Assembly (NCBI GenBank): GCA_040768585.1
Contig: JAXGMQ010000001.1
Span: forward strand, 868,001-932,000
Direction: 5' to 3'
Origin: JAXGMQ01 sp040768585
Lineage (GTDB): Bacteria > Caldisericota > Caldisericia > JAAYUI01
DNA length: 64,000 nucleotides
Shown here piece by piece: positions 1 to 9,293 of this stretch. Positions within the stretch are counted from its first letter, which is position 1; each line of letters begins with the position of its first letter. The translations under genes and the position numbers were made by a program. The notes under the pieces were generated by a model. That model saw only the letters and a program-made list of their open reading frames with translations, was not told the origin of the DNA and searched no databases.

Positions 1-2
1 CA

Positions 3-422
3 TTTGTCATCCAGACTGGATATTTCAGTTGGTTGCCGGTTATTGCTGCTGTTCCACTCTCACTGCTTGTGTCACTCATACTCTATGTCAATGAGTTTCC
101 GGACAGAGTGGCTGACGAGCAGGTCGGTAAGCGTCACATGGTTGTGAGACTTGGTCCAGAAAAGGCTGCCAAACTCCACACATTCTTGGTTTTCTTGCCA
201 TACCTGGCTCTTGCCCTGGGGATTGCGTTCAAAGCGCTTCCGCTCTGGACAGCGATTGGCTTCCTCACACTACCAATCCTTATTGGCTCAAACGCGCAAC
301 TGAAGAAGAACCTGTCCGACGTAACCAAGATGGCGCCAGCAGCTGGCATGACCATCATGAGTCAATTTTTCACAGGCGTCCTGATATCTGTTGGATTTAT
401 CATTCACATCATCTGGTTGTAA
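3..422 (+). CDS. UbiA-family prenyltransferase, C-terminal part
   Basis: The reading frame is open from the window edge, so the 5' part is missing. The visible 139 residues hold the second aspartate-rich motif of UbiA prenyltransferases (NEFPDRVADEQVGKR, then VRLG), followed by four hydrophobic segments ending at IIHIIWL. Enzymes of this integral-membrane family transfer a polyprenyl chain from its diphosphate to an aromatic acceptor, often in menaquinone synthesis (MenA). The NEFPD...GKR form resembles 1,4-dihydroxy-2-naphthoate prenyltransferases, but the substrate cannot be settled from this fragment. The gene ends 28 bp before a strong terminator, which separates it from the phage-like cassette downstream. 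Confidence 0.85.
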   Translation, partial: FVIQTGYFSWLPVIAAVPLSLLVSLILYVNEFPDRVADEQVGKRHMVVRLGPEKAAKLHTFLVFLPYLALALGIAFKALPLWTAIGFLTLPILIGSNAQLKKNLSDVTKMAPAAGMTIMSQFFTGVLISVGFIIHIIWL

Positions 423-450
423 AACCTAGAAGTAAAACACAAATCAACAC

Positions 451-481
451 AGCCGTCCTCATATTTGAGGACGGCTTTTTT
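451..481 (+). terminator. Rho-independent terminator after the prenyltransferase gene
   Basis: A perfect 10-bp stem (AGCCGTCCTC at 451-460 with GAGGACGGCT at 467-476), a 6-nt ATATTT loop and a run of T from 475. It ends the prenyltransferase transcript just upstream of the tail cassette. The cassette therefore needs its own promoter, which I could not find, or depends on read-through. Confidence 0.9.
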
Positions 482-500
482 ATTGGAGGGAAACAAATAA

Positions 501-3101
501 ATGACAGACAAACTCGTCATTGAAATCGAAGCGAAAGACAGAGCGTCTCCCAAGATAGAAGAATTGAAAACCTCGATTGTAGAGCTCTCTAGTTTCATGA
601 ACGAAAACACTGCAACACTCACCAAACTCCAGGAATCCTGGAAGAAGGCAGAGAGTGGGATTCTCTCACTCAAAAAAACAATCGATTCAACCTCGGAGTC
701 GCTTAAAAAAACGGGGGCAAACCTGACGTCAATTGCCAAAACAATTGGTCGTGACTTTGGTGCATCACTCACTGAGTCTATCTCAGCCTCACTGTCTGAC
801 CTACCAGGACTCATGTTTAGTTGGGGAAACACAGCAGCAGGCATGTTCGCTAAAGGACTCTCCCAGGGAAGTGGTCAGATTGAATCGGCTGCATACAGAA
901 TCTCTGATATGCTTGCTGGGTACTTTGAGATGCACTCACCAGCGCGACTTGGACCGCTGTCGAAGGAAGACCCAATGCTCTGGACAAAAAGGCTTGTTGA
1001 GCTTCTCGCTAATGGTCTTGTCTCGGCTGAGGATGTGTTGACCCGTCAACTTGACAAGATCGCATCCATGATGGTTAGTAGTTTTGACATCTCAGGCACA
1101 AGCTCCTTTGGGCAGTCAATCGGCGGTGTTGTTGATTCGATATCCAACATCTTCAGAAGCGCTCCTGTTGCCGAAAGAGGATACAGCAATTACAACGATC
1201 CCAGAGTTCCTGAAAACATATTGGCTCAGTATGAGAGCAGCCAAAACGCGAGAGAGTATGAGCTCTTCTACCAAATAATGAAAACAGCCAAACCTGTCAC
1301 TAATAGTGGATGGCACGAGGCGTTTACGGGTGGAGAAGACTATGAGCAGTATTGGAACGAGTGGTTTACAGGAATTGGGGTAGCCAAAGCCTCGGTTGAG
1401 GACATGGCGCGCACAGAACCAACCAAGTTCGAGCAGCTTCTTAAGTATAACCCTGGACTGAAAGACTACTACAGGAAGGATGAAGCAACAGGCGCGTGGG
1501 TGCAGTACAACAAGTACACAACGGCATCTAAGTCACCAGAAACCCCGGATGGCGTCCTGTCCTGGGATGAGTGGCTCAACGACTACTACAGTAACTGGGC
1601 ACAAAAAACCTACCACAGCAACAGCGACTATGTGCTGGCAAAGTACACATCGACATTCCTCCAGCAACAGGACAAAGAAGAGCTTGCCAGAAAGTATACG
1701 GACTATGTGAGGGCATCATCACCGGAACTTGACAAGATCTCGACTGGTGGTTGGTTTGATGACCTGTTGGGCAAATACTCTGACACGAATCTCTCCCAGA
1801 CGCTTATGGGTTCCGAACTCGACAAAGCTACTGGCATCCCCGTTGAACTTACCAAAACCTCCTGGTGGAACGCTTTTGTCAGGCAAATCTCTGAGAAAGA
1901 AGCGGCTAACAAATACGGCGGCATCAGAGGTAACATGGGGGCTCTCACATCTGACATGAGGGAATACATGGGGCTTGAGGCAGAGTGGGACATCTCATCA
2001 GCTCTTAAAATCCTTTCATCGATTTCAAGTGGTCAATCGGCCTGGGATGTATTCACCTCCGCTTCGAACATGCTTTCATATCTTGGTTCGACGGGCAACA
2101 CACTCACAGGTGGGGTACAAATAGGATGGAGCCATGAAACGTCAAACGCCCAGATCCGTGAAATCGCATCGCTACTTGGATTCTCAGACGATGCCTGGGA
2201 GATTGTCACTGGCAAATCTGACTATTCAAACCGTCAAGCCATGACAACCTATAACAGGATGAAGGAGAGTGAGAGACCACCAATTTACGAATATCTCGGT
2301 CTGGGGAGCGGTTTGTGGGATAGCTATGATGTAAACACAATGAACCGACTCACAGGCCTTGTTGGTTCTGGTTTGGGGATTGACTCAGCAGCAAAAACAG
2401 TAGCTGAGGCGATTGCCAGGGAGTGGCAAGTCGCAAGGAAGAATGAGCTCTCAAACAACTACTCAAATACTTCATATCTTGCAGATTCAGCCTGGACAAC
2501 AGAAAATCCAGAAAAAGCCACCGATATACTGATTTCCCTCCTCTCAACTAGAATCAGTGACTACGAAAAAAGCGCGACGAGAAACTCATTCTCGCAAGCC
2601 AGTTCGTACGGCACCACTCTCGACACCCAAAGTGTCTTTCTACCAATGATGTTTGACTACACGCAACCAGAGGCAAAAAACGACAATCTCACCGATTTCT
2701 ACTTCAAGCACGTAAGAGATTACTATTGGGGTAGAGATCAAAACGGTAACCTAGTCTCGTGGCCAAGGGAGCAAGCGGAGCAGATGCAGAAAAGCAACAC
2801 AAGTTGGATTGAATCCGACTATGTAGACACCAGCATCGCTCAGATTCGCAATAACCCATGGAGCAACTACAACGCATCTGACCCATCGCTCTATCACGAC
2901 AACGAACCAGTCACACCAACCAAGACATTTGGTAGTGGCACGTCGATGTCAGTTGGAGCAATTCAGGTCAATCAGACATTCAACCTCGACATGGGAGGCT
3001 ATGAGGGATCACTCTCTGACCTTGTCACAACCCTTGCCCAGGAAGCTGCACTTGAAGCTCAAAAGTCACTGGTTGAGCTGCTTGAGTTCAGAGGGGTGTA
3101 G
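501..3101 (+). CDS. Phage tail tape-measure-like protein
   Basis: 866 residues; ATG preceded by TTGGAGGG. The first roughly 90 residues (KASPKIEELKTSIVELSSFM and on) are helical with heptad-like spacing. A glycine/alanine-rich stretch follows, and near residue 145 is YFEMHSPARLGPLSK. This resembles the HSPS-type motif common in tape measure proteins of tailed phages, where such a protein sets tail length inside the tube. The remaining 650 residues are rich in Trp, Tyr and Ser and I recognise no domain in them. The protein is short for a tape measure of a long tail. It is the first gene of a tightly packed one-strand cassette and is followed 7 bp later by a hub-like gene. The family call rests on the N-terminal half and the gene order. 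Confidence 0.6.
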   Translation: MTDKLVIEIEAKDRASPKIEELKTSIVELSSFMNENTATLTKLQESWKKAESGILSLKKTIDSTSESLKKTGANLTSIAKTIGRDFGASLTESISASLSDLPGLMFSWGNTAAGMFAKGLSQGSGQIESAAYRISDMLAGYFEMHSPARLGPLSKEDPMLWTKRLVELLANGLVSAEDVLTRQLDKIASMMVSSFDISGTSSFGQSIGGVVDSISNIFRSAPVAERGYSNYNDPRVPENILAQYESSQNAREYELFYQIMKTAKPVTNSGWHEAFTGGEDYEQYWNEWFTGIGVAKASVEDMARTEPTKFEQLLKYNPGLKDYYRKDEATGAWVQYNKYTTASKSPETPDGVLSWDEWLNDYYSNWAQKTYHSNSDYVLAKYTSTFLQQQDKEELARKYTDYVRASSPELDKISTGGWFDDLLGKYSDTNLSQTLMGSELDKATGIPVELTKTSWWNAFVRQISEKEAANKYGGIRGNMGALTSDMREYMGLEAEWDISSALKILSSISSGQSAWDVFTSASNMLSYLGSTGNTLTGGVQIGWSHETSNAQIREIASLLGFSDDAWEIVTGKSDYSNRQAMTTYNRMKESERPPIYEYLGLGSGLWDSYDVNTMNRLTGLVGSGLGIDSAAKTVAEAIAREWQVARKNELSNNYSNTSYLADSAWTTENPEKATDILISLLSTRISDYEKSATRNSFSQASSYGTTLDTQSVFLPMMFDYTQPEAKNDNLTDFYFKHVRDYYWGRDQNGNLVSWPREQAEQMQKSNTSWIESDYVDTSIAQIRNNPWSNYNASDPSLYHDNEPVTPTKTFGSGTSMSVGAIQVNQTFNLDMGGYEGSLSDLVTTLAQEAALEAQKSLVELLEFRGV

Positions 3102-3108
3102 AATCCTT

Positions 3109-4857
3109 ATGTTCTGCGGAATCAAACAAATCCTCCTTGGGCTGGAGGACGTGACAGAAATCGTCGCGAGGGTTATGATTACCGACACGCTCAAACAGCC
3201 TGTTAGTGCCGACGTTACATTCAAGACAATCGCTCCCGACATTGAAATCGACGACACCCCCTACCAAGAACTCCGGATTTATGACAATCACGACAGGCTA
3301 GTGTTTGGCGGAAGAGTCGAGGGCGTGCCAACTGCGACAGACACTGAGGGTGGTCTTATCTACTGTATCAAAGCGCGAGACTGGACTGTGGAGTGCGATT
3401 ACAGACAGGTTCGAGAACACTTTGTAGGCTGGAGTATAAGTGACATCTACAAGGCTCTTGTTCAGAAGTACCTGCCAGGTCACACCACAAGCGGCGTAAA
3501 CACATGCGAAGATATCATCACAATCCAATTCAACGGCATCACGGCTGCGGAGTGCTTTGATACCCTCTCTGAGCTAGCGGGTTGGTCGTGGAAGATTGAC
3601 TCCAACAAAGACCACTACTTCGGCAAAATCTTCATCGAGAAGGTTCAGAGTGAAATAACCGACTCTGTGTGCGACTTTACAAAGGGAAAAACAACCCGCT
3701 TCGAGAAGGATTTCTCAACTCTCGCCAACAGAGTCTGGGTTGAGGGTGGTGACGCCCCGGCAAAAAACACGACCGAACAGTGGATAACACTTGATGAGCT
3801 TAATTTGACCGAGAACGAGACGATATCTGAGAAGTACCCCAACCAGATTCCAATCTGGTATGAGACGGATTCTGTGAGTGTATATGCAATCTTTGACGGG
3901 GGGACAGGAGAGCTGGCAAGGGGTAAACTTGTGCCTCTCGATTGTGGAACAAACGAGAGCGTTGCTGGAGTTCAAACCTACACCCCAACATCCGATGAGT
4001 CCTGGCAAAAACCAGGTAAATATAGTGTCACGGGGTACCAGTGGGGCAATTTCAGCGCTCCAGAGCAGACAACCCATAGAATCATCGCTGAGTTTGACGC
4101 AATCCACATCAAAGAGGCATCATCGGGTGCCGCTGGTGGTTTTGTCTACCTTTCATCAGACGTGTCAGAGAGGATTGAGAGTGACAAGGTCGAGACAGAC
4201 ACAGGATTTATAGCAGATAGAATCAAAGAGCAGCTTGACCCAACTCCTCTAAATGCCGATGACGCCAAGCTTCTGGGATTTCTGGTCAAGTACAAGAGAA
4301 ACATCAAAATATCGTTTGTCTCAGAGATAGACTCAGAATCTGTTGCCAACTATGGGGTACAAATTGACCTTCCAAAGGTATCAAAGGGAGCAATCAAGGA
4401 TTGGGGAGTACTCTACAAATACGCAGACTTCCTGCTCCAAAGCCACAAAGATCCTCCCAAAAAAGGCAAAGTCACTGTGTGGCGGTATAAAAATGGGGTT
4501 GAATGCTACCCAAAAAACATGGAATCAGGACAGCTTGTTGACATAAATCTCACAAGGTTTGGCGCGCACCCTAACGTCAAACTCACAAAAGTCATTCAGG
4601 AGATTACACCTGATAGCTGGAGAACAACAGCTGAGTCGACCCTTGACCCAAACCTCTACTCAACACTCTTCTCTGACATGCTAAAGCGAATTAGACAGCT
4701 TGAGGTCAATGAAGCATCACAGGAAATCATTGATTCACTCAAGATGGAGTATTCGACACTATCTCTGAGCAGACAAGCTCCTTTGATTTCAGATGTCAAT
4801 CCAACTTCTGACTACGGCTTTGGAGTGAGTTTGTTTGGGGCAAGCGAATGGGAGTAA
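3109..4857 (+). CDS. Phage tail hub / baseplate-like protein
   Basis: 582 residues from the ATG at 3109, 7 bp after the tape-measure stop, with GAGGGGTG as ribosome binding site. A longer frame that overlaps the upstream gene is unlikely. The N-terminal third (RIYDNHDRLVFGGRVEGVP, then YCIKARDWTVECDYRQV and ECFDTLSELAGWSWKIDSN) has the pattern of tail hub proteins of the gpD/gp27 type. In that pattern a 'displacement and back-mapping' beta domain is followed by a segment on how the tail tip is assembled. The C-terminal half holds beta-rich sequence and ends in a short helical tail (QLEVNEASQEIIDSLKMEY). No lysozyme or peptidase motif is visible. Position straight after the tape measure fits the usual tail gene order. 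Confidence 0.6.
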   Translation: MFCGIKQILLGLEDVTEIVARVMITDTLKQPVSADVTFKTIAPDIEIDDTPYQELRIYDNHDRLVFGGRVEGVPTATDTEGGLIYCIKARDWTVECDYRQVREHFVGWSISDIYKALVQKYLPGHTTSGVNTCEDIITIQFNGITAAECFDTLSELAGWSWKIDSNKDHYFGKIFIEKVQSEITDSVCDFTKGKTTRFEKDFSTLANRVWVEGGDAPAKNTTEQWITLDELNLTENETISEKYPNQIPIWYETDSVSVYAIFDGGTGELARGKLVPLDCGTNESVAGVQTYTPTSDESWQKPGKYSVTGYQWGNFSAPEQTTHRIIAEFDAIHIKEASSGAAGGFVYLSSDVSERIESDKVETDTGFIADRIKEQLDPTPLNADDAKLLGFLVKYKRNIKISFVSEIDSESVANYGVQIDLPKVSKGAIKDWGVLYKYADFLLQSHKDPPKKGKVTVWRYKNGVECYPKNMESGQLVDINLTRFGAHPNVKLTKVIQEITPDSWRTTAESTLDPNLYSTLFSDMLKRIRQLEVNEASQEIIDSLKMEYSTLSLSRQAPLISDVNPTSDYGFGVSLFGASEWE

Positions 4858-4864
4858 AACAAAC

Positions 4865-5371
4865 ATGGGAAACAAATGGTTAGATAAACTGAAAACGCTC
4901 ATTCCAAAAAACCTGGGCGAGGAGCAAACCCTCGACTGGTTGGGCAAAAGGCTCTGAGGGAGAGCGATTATTGATGGAAAGGAAACACGTAATCTCATAA
5001 CTGCAGCTGGCAAAAGAGCGCTTGTCTCAGCACTAGCAAAACCACGAAAAATCACAAACGGACAGATTCAGGCAACATTTGAGATAAAAAGGTTTGGCGC
5101 ATCCACTGACACAGCAACCCCCACTGAGAATGACATTTCTCTGGGAGGGTCAACAAGCATCAGAACGGTTGAGCAGGTTGACCCAGTTGGCAACAAGCTC
5201 GTTGTGACCAACTTCATAGGCACACCTGAGTTCAACTTCACCTGGAGAAAAATTGGACTCTTCCTCTCAGACGGAACGCTCTTTTCAGCTACGTCTGTGA
5301 TTGAACCAAAGACAGAGTCTGTTGCCAAAACTGTTGTCTGGGAGATTGAGATAACCGAGGAGGAAACGTAA
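4865..5371 (+). pseudogene. Tail/fibre-base protein gene with an in-frame TGA
   Basis: One frame runs from ATG 4865 to TAA 5369-5371 and would give 168 residues, but codon 31 is TGA (4955-4957, context CTC TGA GGG). Sequence on both sides reads as protein. Before the stop it is MGNKWLDKLKTLIP; after it, the C-terminal part (EFNFTWRKIGLFLSDG, then VWEIEITEEE) matches tail proteins with a 'W..iGLF' motif. There is no ATG, GTG or TTG soon after the TGA. GAGGGAGAG lies 4-6 nt before two ATT codons, so non-standard reinitiation is possible. Other options are a recent nonsense mutation, suppression or a sequencing error. Reassigned TGA is unlikely, as the neighbours end in TGA. It lies between the hub and fibre genes with gaps of only 6-7 bp. 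Confidence 0.65.
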
Positions 5372-5377
5372 AAACTT

Positions 5378-6691
5378 ATGCTTCCATCACAACCAAAAAT
5401 CCAGCCTGTAAAGGGTGGAACTAGAAGAGACGCGATAACAAGCGGGTGGGGCAATGGAGTTATCCATGAGCTGCATCTGCCATCTGAGTATGGCTCATTT
5501 GCCTACCAAGAAACTGGCCCTATTGATGTTGAGGGGGTCATGACAACCTACATGGACGCTTTTGGCAACATCGAGTCAGAGAGTGGCCCCAACATCAGCT
5601 TTGCATGTGGTCACATCTTTGGGGACGGCGAGGGGCTTGTGCCAAAGATCGATGTGATGGTGTGCGACACAGGTTATTCGTACCTTGTCACAGACGAAAT
5701 CCTCTCAACTGTTGATAACCAAACATATCAGTCAATACATGGCGAGAGTGGAGACTCCACAAGTGACTGGCTCAGGTCACCACAACCAGTTGTCACAGTC
5801 AACGGATATCTAAAAACTGAAGGCACAGACTACACAGTCGATTACCTCAATGGTTCTGTTGACTTTGGTGGCTCAATCAAGGGCGACTCTGCCATCAGCT
5901 CAACCGCAAACTCTGGCACAATCAATATCAATGTTGTCAGCTCAACTGGATTTGCCCCAGGAGACCTTATCACGGTTGAAGGAGATACATCAAGCGAAGA
6001 TGAACTAAGGACGGTTGATGCAGTATCAGCTGGACTAATAACTGTGACTGAAGCACTGGACTACACCCACTCTGCGGGCAACACAGTCACCGAGTTTGAG
6101 CCTGCCGTTAAGGCAACCTATCGTTACATCGAGCAGCACATTTCCGAGTACGAGCTGTTCCCTGTTATCTCACCTGAGGGCGTCCCGCTGCTTCCAGCCT
6201 CCTACAAGGAGCTGTCTGAGAACTACACAACCTATGGCTCTATCCTTCGGCTCAAAAACCCGCTGTTTCTCAACTGGGACAGTGGGATACCAGAAGGGTG
6301 GACTCAGGGGGGAACAGGTGTTGGTTCAATATCACAAGTGTCTGGCATCATGGGAACATCGTCTGTCATGCTTGATATCAACTCAAGCACAAACTGGTAC
6401 TATCTGGGCCAAACCTACAACAAACCAGTGTCAGGCAGACTTAAGTTTAGTTGCTGGGTCAACACAGACTCGAAGGCAAAGATTGAGCTTATCCCGACAG
6501 GCTATCCAACAGTTTCAACTGAGCTTGATACAACAATAGGGGAGATGCAGCAATTTAGGAACAAGTGGGTCAGGATGACGGTCGTCTCAACAAGCAACGA
6601 AGCACCTATCGAAGTGCGGCTCTATGGGCAGACAAACTCAACTGATGGCGGAGTCACAATGTTTGACGGAGCAATGCTCTGCCAGGTCTGA
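5378..6691 (+). CDS. Phage tail fibre-like protein with C-terminal carbohydrate-binding-like region
   Basis: 437 residues. The motif DYTVDYLNGSVDFGG near residue 150 is typical of phage structural proteins that describe a beta-strand insertion. The C-terminal 150 residues (PLFLNWDSGIPEGWTQGG, then CWVNTDSKAKIELI and KWVRMTVVSTS) look like a jelly-roll carbohydrate-binding module such as those at fibre tips. This suggests a receptor- or sugar-binding part of the tail. The ATG is 6 bp after the preceding stop and about 14 nt from a GAGGAGG box inside the upstream gene, so translation may be coupled. The stop is TGA CAA TAA: reading through the TGA would add only one residue. Confidence 0.5.
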   Translation: MLPSQPKIQPVKGGTRRDAITSGWGNGVIHELHLPSEYGSFAYQETGPIDVEGVMTTYMDAFGNIESESGPNISFACGHIFGDGEGLVPKIDVMVCDTGYSYLVTDEILSTVDNQTYQSIHGESGDSTSDWLRSPQPVVTVNGYLKTEGTDYTVDYLNGSVDFGGSIKGDSAISSTANSGTININVVSSTGFAPGDLITVEGDTSSEDELRTVDAVSAGLITVTEALDYTHSAGNTVTEFEPAVKATYRYIEQHISEYELFPVISPEGVPLLPASYKELSENYTTYGSILRLKNPLFLNWDSGIPEGWTQGGTGVGSISQVSGIMGTSSVMLDINSSTNWYYLGQTYNKPVSGRLKFSCWVNTDSKAKIELIPTGYPTVSTELDTTIGEMQQFRNKWVRMTVVSTSNEAPIEVRLYGQTNSTDGGVTMFDGAMLCQV

Positions 6692-6716
6692 CAATAATTT
6701 GGGAGGAAACAAGATA

Positions 6717-7001
6717 ATGACAATTGAAGAAAAACTATACGCATATGAGCAGGCTGCAAACCTGTTGAATTCGATTCCAGAGTACCCTTGGCCTCGGATG
6801 ACACTCGCCATGAGTTACAACGGATCATCAGACAAAACAGATGGCAATATAGCCATCCACACTTGGTACTCTATTGACTCAGGTTGGCAGGTTATCATGA
6901 CCGAAACCTGGACAGAAGGGACAGAGAAGAAAAGTAACAGAGAAACCAGCCAGGAGCTAACAAGCGCTCAAGCAGCCGAATTGATTGAAGGGTATATGTA
7001 G
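6717..7001 (+). CDS. Small hypothetical protein of the tail cassette
   Basis: 94 residues from ATG 6717, chosen because GGGAGG lies 10 nt upstream; the longer frame overlaps the fibre gene and lacks a site. No family recognised. The sequence (MTIEEKLYAYEQAANLLNS) starts helical and then has alternating strands rich in Trp and Thr. There is no signal peptide or membrane segment. It sits between two structural genes with short gaps, so it is probably a small virion or assembly protein, but this is context only. Confidence 0.5.
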   Translation: MTIEEKLYAYEQAANLLNSIPEYPWPRMTLAMSYNGSSDKTDGNIAIHTWYSIDSGWQVIMTETWTEGTEKKSNRETSQELTSAQAAELIEGYM

Positions 7002-7004
7002 GGT

Positions 7005-7724
7005 ATGGCTCTTCCACCAATTCTTGCCCAGGTGATGGCTCAAGCTGGTAAGGTGTACTCTGAGTGCATGGCCCAGAGGCATCCCGCGAACCCAGATGGA
7101 TTGCTTTATTTGATGTCCACTTCATTTACCGAGTTTGCCAGCAAGCTTGATGAGCTGTACACCGATTTGGAAACAAGTCTTGACTACTTCGAGGATCAGG
7201 TTGTATCGCTGTTTGATGCCAACATCAATCCGATGTACCTGCACCTTCATGCGGCAGTACCCGCGATGGGTACAGGCAACTGGGTGCAAGCAATTCCAAA
7301 CCAGAACAACTCTCTGGGGTTTTCCGGCCACATCACAGGAAAAGGCAGATTTCACTGCATCGGACTCACAGGCTCGTACGCATCGACAACCAACAAGATG
7401 AGGGTGTCGCAGTGCAATGGAGACAAAGTGCCAACCAATGAAGAGGAAATCTACATCTTCCCACTCTCACAAAGCGGCACCCCACCTATCTCTGGTGGGT
7501 TACCAGAGAACTACTGGAACGCATACGCCTGGATTTCTACCATGAGTCCGTATCCGCCCTCTCACCTGTCTGGCAAGTTCTACCTTTTTGAGAACTTCGG
7601 ATTCCTCGATGGGACAACGTTTACCAAGTTTGAGGTGAAGGTTGAACCACCTGGCGTGTACTGGTCAACCGCCCTTGCGTGGGAGTCAAACATTGACCAC
7701 GACGACATCGATTGGGGGATATAG
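7005..7724 (+). CDS. Hypothetical tail-cassette protein, helical N-terminus and beta C-terminus
   Basis: 239 residues, starting 3 bp after the preceding stop. The first 80 residues are predicted helical (FASKLDELYTDLETSLDYFEDQ). The rest is rich in Gly, Pro, Tyr and Trp and looks like a beta domain. I do not recognise a family. The next gene encodes a protein of almost the same length (237) and the same layout, a helical first third followed by a Trp/Pro-rich beta region. The two could be parts of one tail-tip structure or very distant duplicates. No catalytic motif is visible. Confidence 0.5.
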   Translation: MALPPILAQVMAQAGKVYSECMAQRHPANPDGLLYLMSTSFTEFASKLDELYTDLETSLDYFEDQVVSLFDANINPMYLHLHAAVPAMGTGNWVQAIPNQNNSLGFSGHITGKGRFHCIGLTGSYASTTNKMRVSQCNGDKVPTNEEEIYIFPLSQSGTPPISGGLPENYWNAYAWISTMSPYPPSHLSGKFYLFENFGFLDGTTFTKFEVKVEPPGVYWSTALAWESNIDHDDIDWGI

Positions 7725-7727
7725 GAT

Positions 7728-8441
7728 ATGAGAGGACAAGAGATAGTCGCCTGGGCGCAGTGCAGGCAAGCCTCAGGTGCCATAAAAGACTTTTGCGGGT
7801 GGATGGTAGAACACACCGACAACTCACTTACGGGCGGAGTCCAGCAAGTCACAAATTGGGTCAACACCACCAAAATGATGGTCGAATCATCAGCTGATGA
7901 ACTGGTCAATATTGCCCTTACTGGGCAACCATCATCAGAAAACGCTTATGAGTACATCCCAGTGCCATCCATCTACGGTGATACAACCTTGAACCAGCAG
8001 TGGGAGAGAATCATTCAAGTGGCTGGCATGGTGTGGGTTTATGGAATCAGCATCTCAGCAATTCCAGATCCTGCCGCCCCACCCATTCCACCATCTGGTG
8101 TGCCAACTGTCATGGGTTCGGTTGTTGTTAAAAACGCAATCTGGGAGCCAGCCAATCCACTCTATAATCTTGAAGATATCCCGTCCCCACGATTTGACTT
8201 CACTCACACATGCTGGTACGGGCTGTCTGACAAACCTGTCACACCGCTTGCTACCCCTTACGAGCTGACACAAGATATCTATTCATCGCCCCAGCAACTC
8301 GAGCCAAACACCTGGAACGTCAACATCCCAATTGCACGTCACAGAGTCCCAAACAAGGGACTCTCAATCTGGACATACTGGAATTCTATGACACCACCAA
8401 AACTTCGAGTTAAGCTCATCACAGCTCCTAAGGTGACATAG
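7728..8441 (+). CDS. Hypothetical tail-cassette protein, companion of the preceding gene
   Basis: 237 residues, starting 3 bp after the preceding stop. The N-terminal 70 residues are amphipathic helix (VTNWVNTTKMMVESSADEL) and the remainder is beta-rich with many Pro and Trp residues (NAIWEPANPLYNLEDIP). No family recognised. Its length, layout and position suggest it works with the 239-residue product before it, for instance as paired tail-tip or fibre components. There is no signal peptide and no membrane segment. The call as a structural phage-type protein is from context. Confidence 0.5.
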   Translation: MRGQEIVAWAQCRQASGAIKDFCGWMVEHTDNSLTGGVQQVTNWVNTTKMMVESSADELVNIALTGQPSSENAYEYIPVPSIYGDTTLNQQWERIIQVAGMVWVYGISISAIPDPAAPPIPPSGVPTVMGSVVVKNAIWEPANPLYNLEDIPSPRFDFTHTCWYGLSDKPVTPLATPYELTQDIYSSPQQLEPNTWNVNIPIARHRVPNKGLSIWTYWNSMTPPKLRVKLITAPKVT

Positions 8442-8463
8442 AAACAATCTATGGGAGGTATTT

Positions 8464-8979
8464 TTGAAGAAATTTTTGTTTGTAATTTTTGCTTTTGTTT
8501 TGTGCGTTTGTTTGGTTGGGGGGTATTCAGCTTTCGCTCGTGTCAGGCACATCCAGCGTGTGTACGTTCATGTTTGTGACAGCTATCCTTCACACTACAC
8601 AATCTGTGATGGAGTAATCACCCAGAACCACAGCATCAAAGAGGTTTTGGATGTGCTTGATCCAAGCATAGAAGGTAGGAATAGGATAAACCAAGAGACG
8701 GTGTGGGTGTTTGTCGACTCGTGGAATCCAGACGATTTCTTGCTTGTGCCGTATTTGGCAACCTCGATTTGGAGGACACTCCATCAACCACCAATTGCAG
8801 CATTCAACATAGATGCTGCCTGCCTCTATACAGAAACAAGCAGGTACAACAACTGCTGGTGGAACGACTGGGAGCTCTCATACATCCAGATGCGAGAGCT
8901 TGCCATAGAGTGGGAGAGAAACGAATCCTGGCCAGAGCTTGAAGATATCCCAGAGGAGATTCGGAGTGTCACCAAATGA
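8464..8979 (+). CDS. Hypothetical protein with N-terminal membrane segment, tail cassette
   Basis: 171 residues. A TTG start is chosen because GGGAGGT lies about 5 nt upstream and no ATG fits. The N-terminus (KKFLFVIFAFVLCVCLVGGYSAFA) is a signal peptide or anchor, so the rest is probably outside the cytoplasm. The mature part is rich in Trp and aromatic residues and has several Cys (VHVCDSYPSHYTIC). No catalytic motif is recognised. It overlaps the following holin-like gene by four bases (ATGA), so the two are probably co-translated. A role in lysis or in host-envelope interaction would fit the position, but nothing in the sequence proves it. Confidence 0.5.
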   Translation: MKKFLFVIFAFVLCVCLVGGYSAFARVRHIQRVYVHVCDSYPSHYTICDGVITQNHSIKEVLDVLDPSIEGRNRINQETVWVFVDSWNPDDFLLVPYLATSIWRTLHQPPIAAFNIDAACLYTETSRYNNCWWNDWELSYIQMRELAIEWERNESWPELEDIPEEIRSVTK

Positions 8980-9284
8980 GTGATGAGACAATGAGACTCT
9001 GGCTTTCTGACCTTTCGAAGCGAATTGACAAGCTAGGCAGCCAAATGTCTGAGGAATTCAGACAAACGCGTAGCTTGCTCCACTCTCCCACCAGCTGCCC
9101 CACCACCAAGATGGTTGAGTCTCAAAAAGAGGACATCGAAAGGCTGGTTGAGGCAGCTGATACCAAGGAGCAAACAGCAGGAGCCAGAAGGTGGGAGGCT
9201 ATAAAAGAGCTGCTTAAGGCGACACTGGCTGTGCTTGGGGCGGTAGCTGTGGCTTGGCTTCTGGTGAGGCTTGGAGTGAAGTGA
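8976..9284 (+). CDS. XhlA/holin-like small membrane protein
   Basis: 102 residues, ATGA overlap with the upstream gene. Two-thirds of the protein is a charged coiled-coil-like helix (DLSKRIDKLGSQMSEEF, then QKEDIERLVEAADTKEQ). It ends in a single membrane segment (LAVLGAVAVAWLLVRLGV). A cytoplasmic coil with a C-terminal membrane anchor is the layout of XhlA-type phage lysis accessory proteins, which sit beside holins. A second small membrane protein that could be the holin lies about 300 bp downstream. The assignment rests on layout and position. Confidence 0.5.
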   Translation: MSDETMRLWLSDLSKRIDKLGSQMSEEFRQTRSLLHSPTSCPTTKMVESQKEDIERLVEAADTKEQTAGARRWEAIKELLKATLAVLGAVAVAWLLVRLGVK

Positions 9285-9293
9285 GAGTCATGT

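Noticed and set aside
2929..3108. Longer start of the tail hub gene overlapping the tape measure gene
   Set aside because: No ribosome binding site and a 170-bp overlap; ATG 3109 with GAGGGGTG fits normal cassette spacing.
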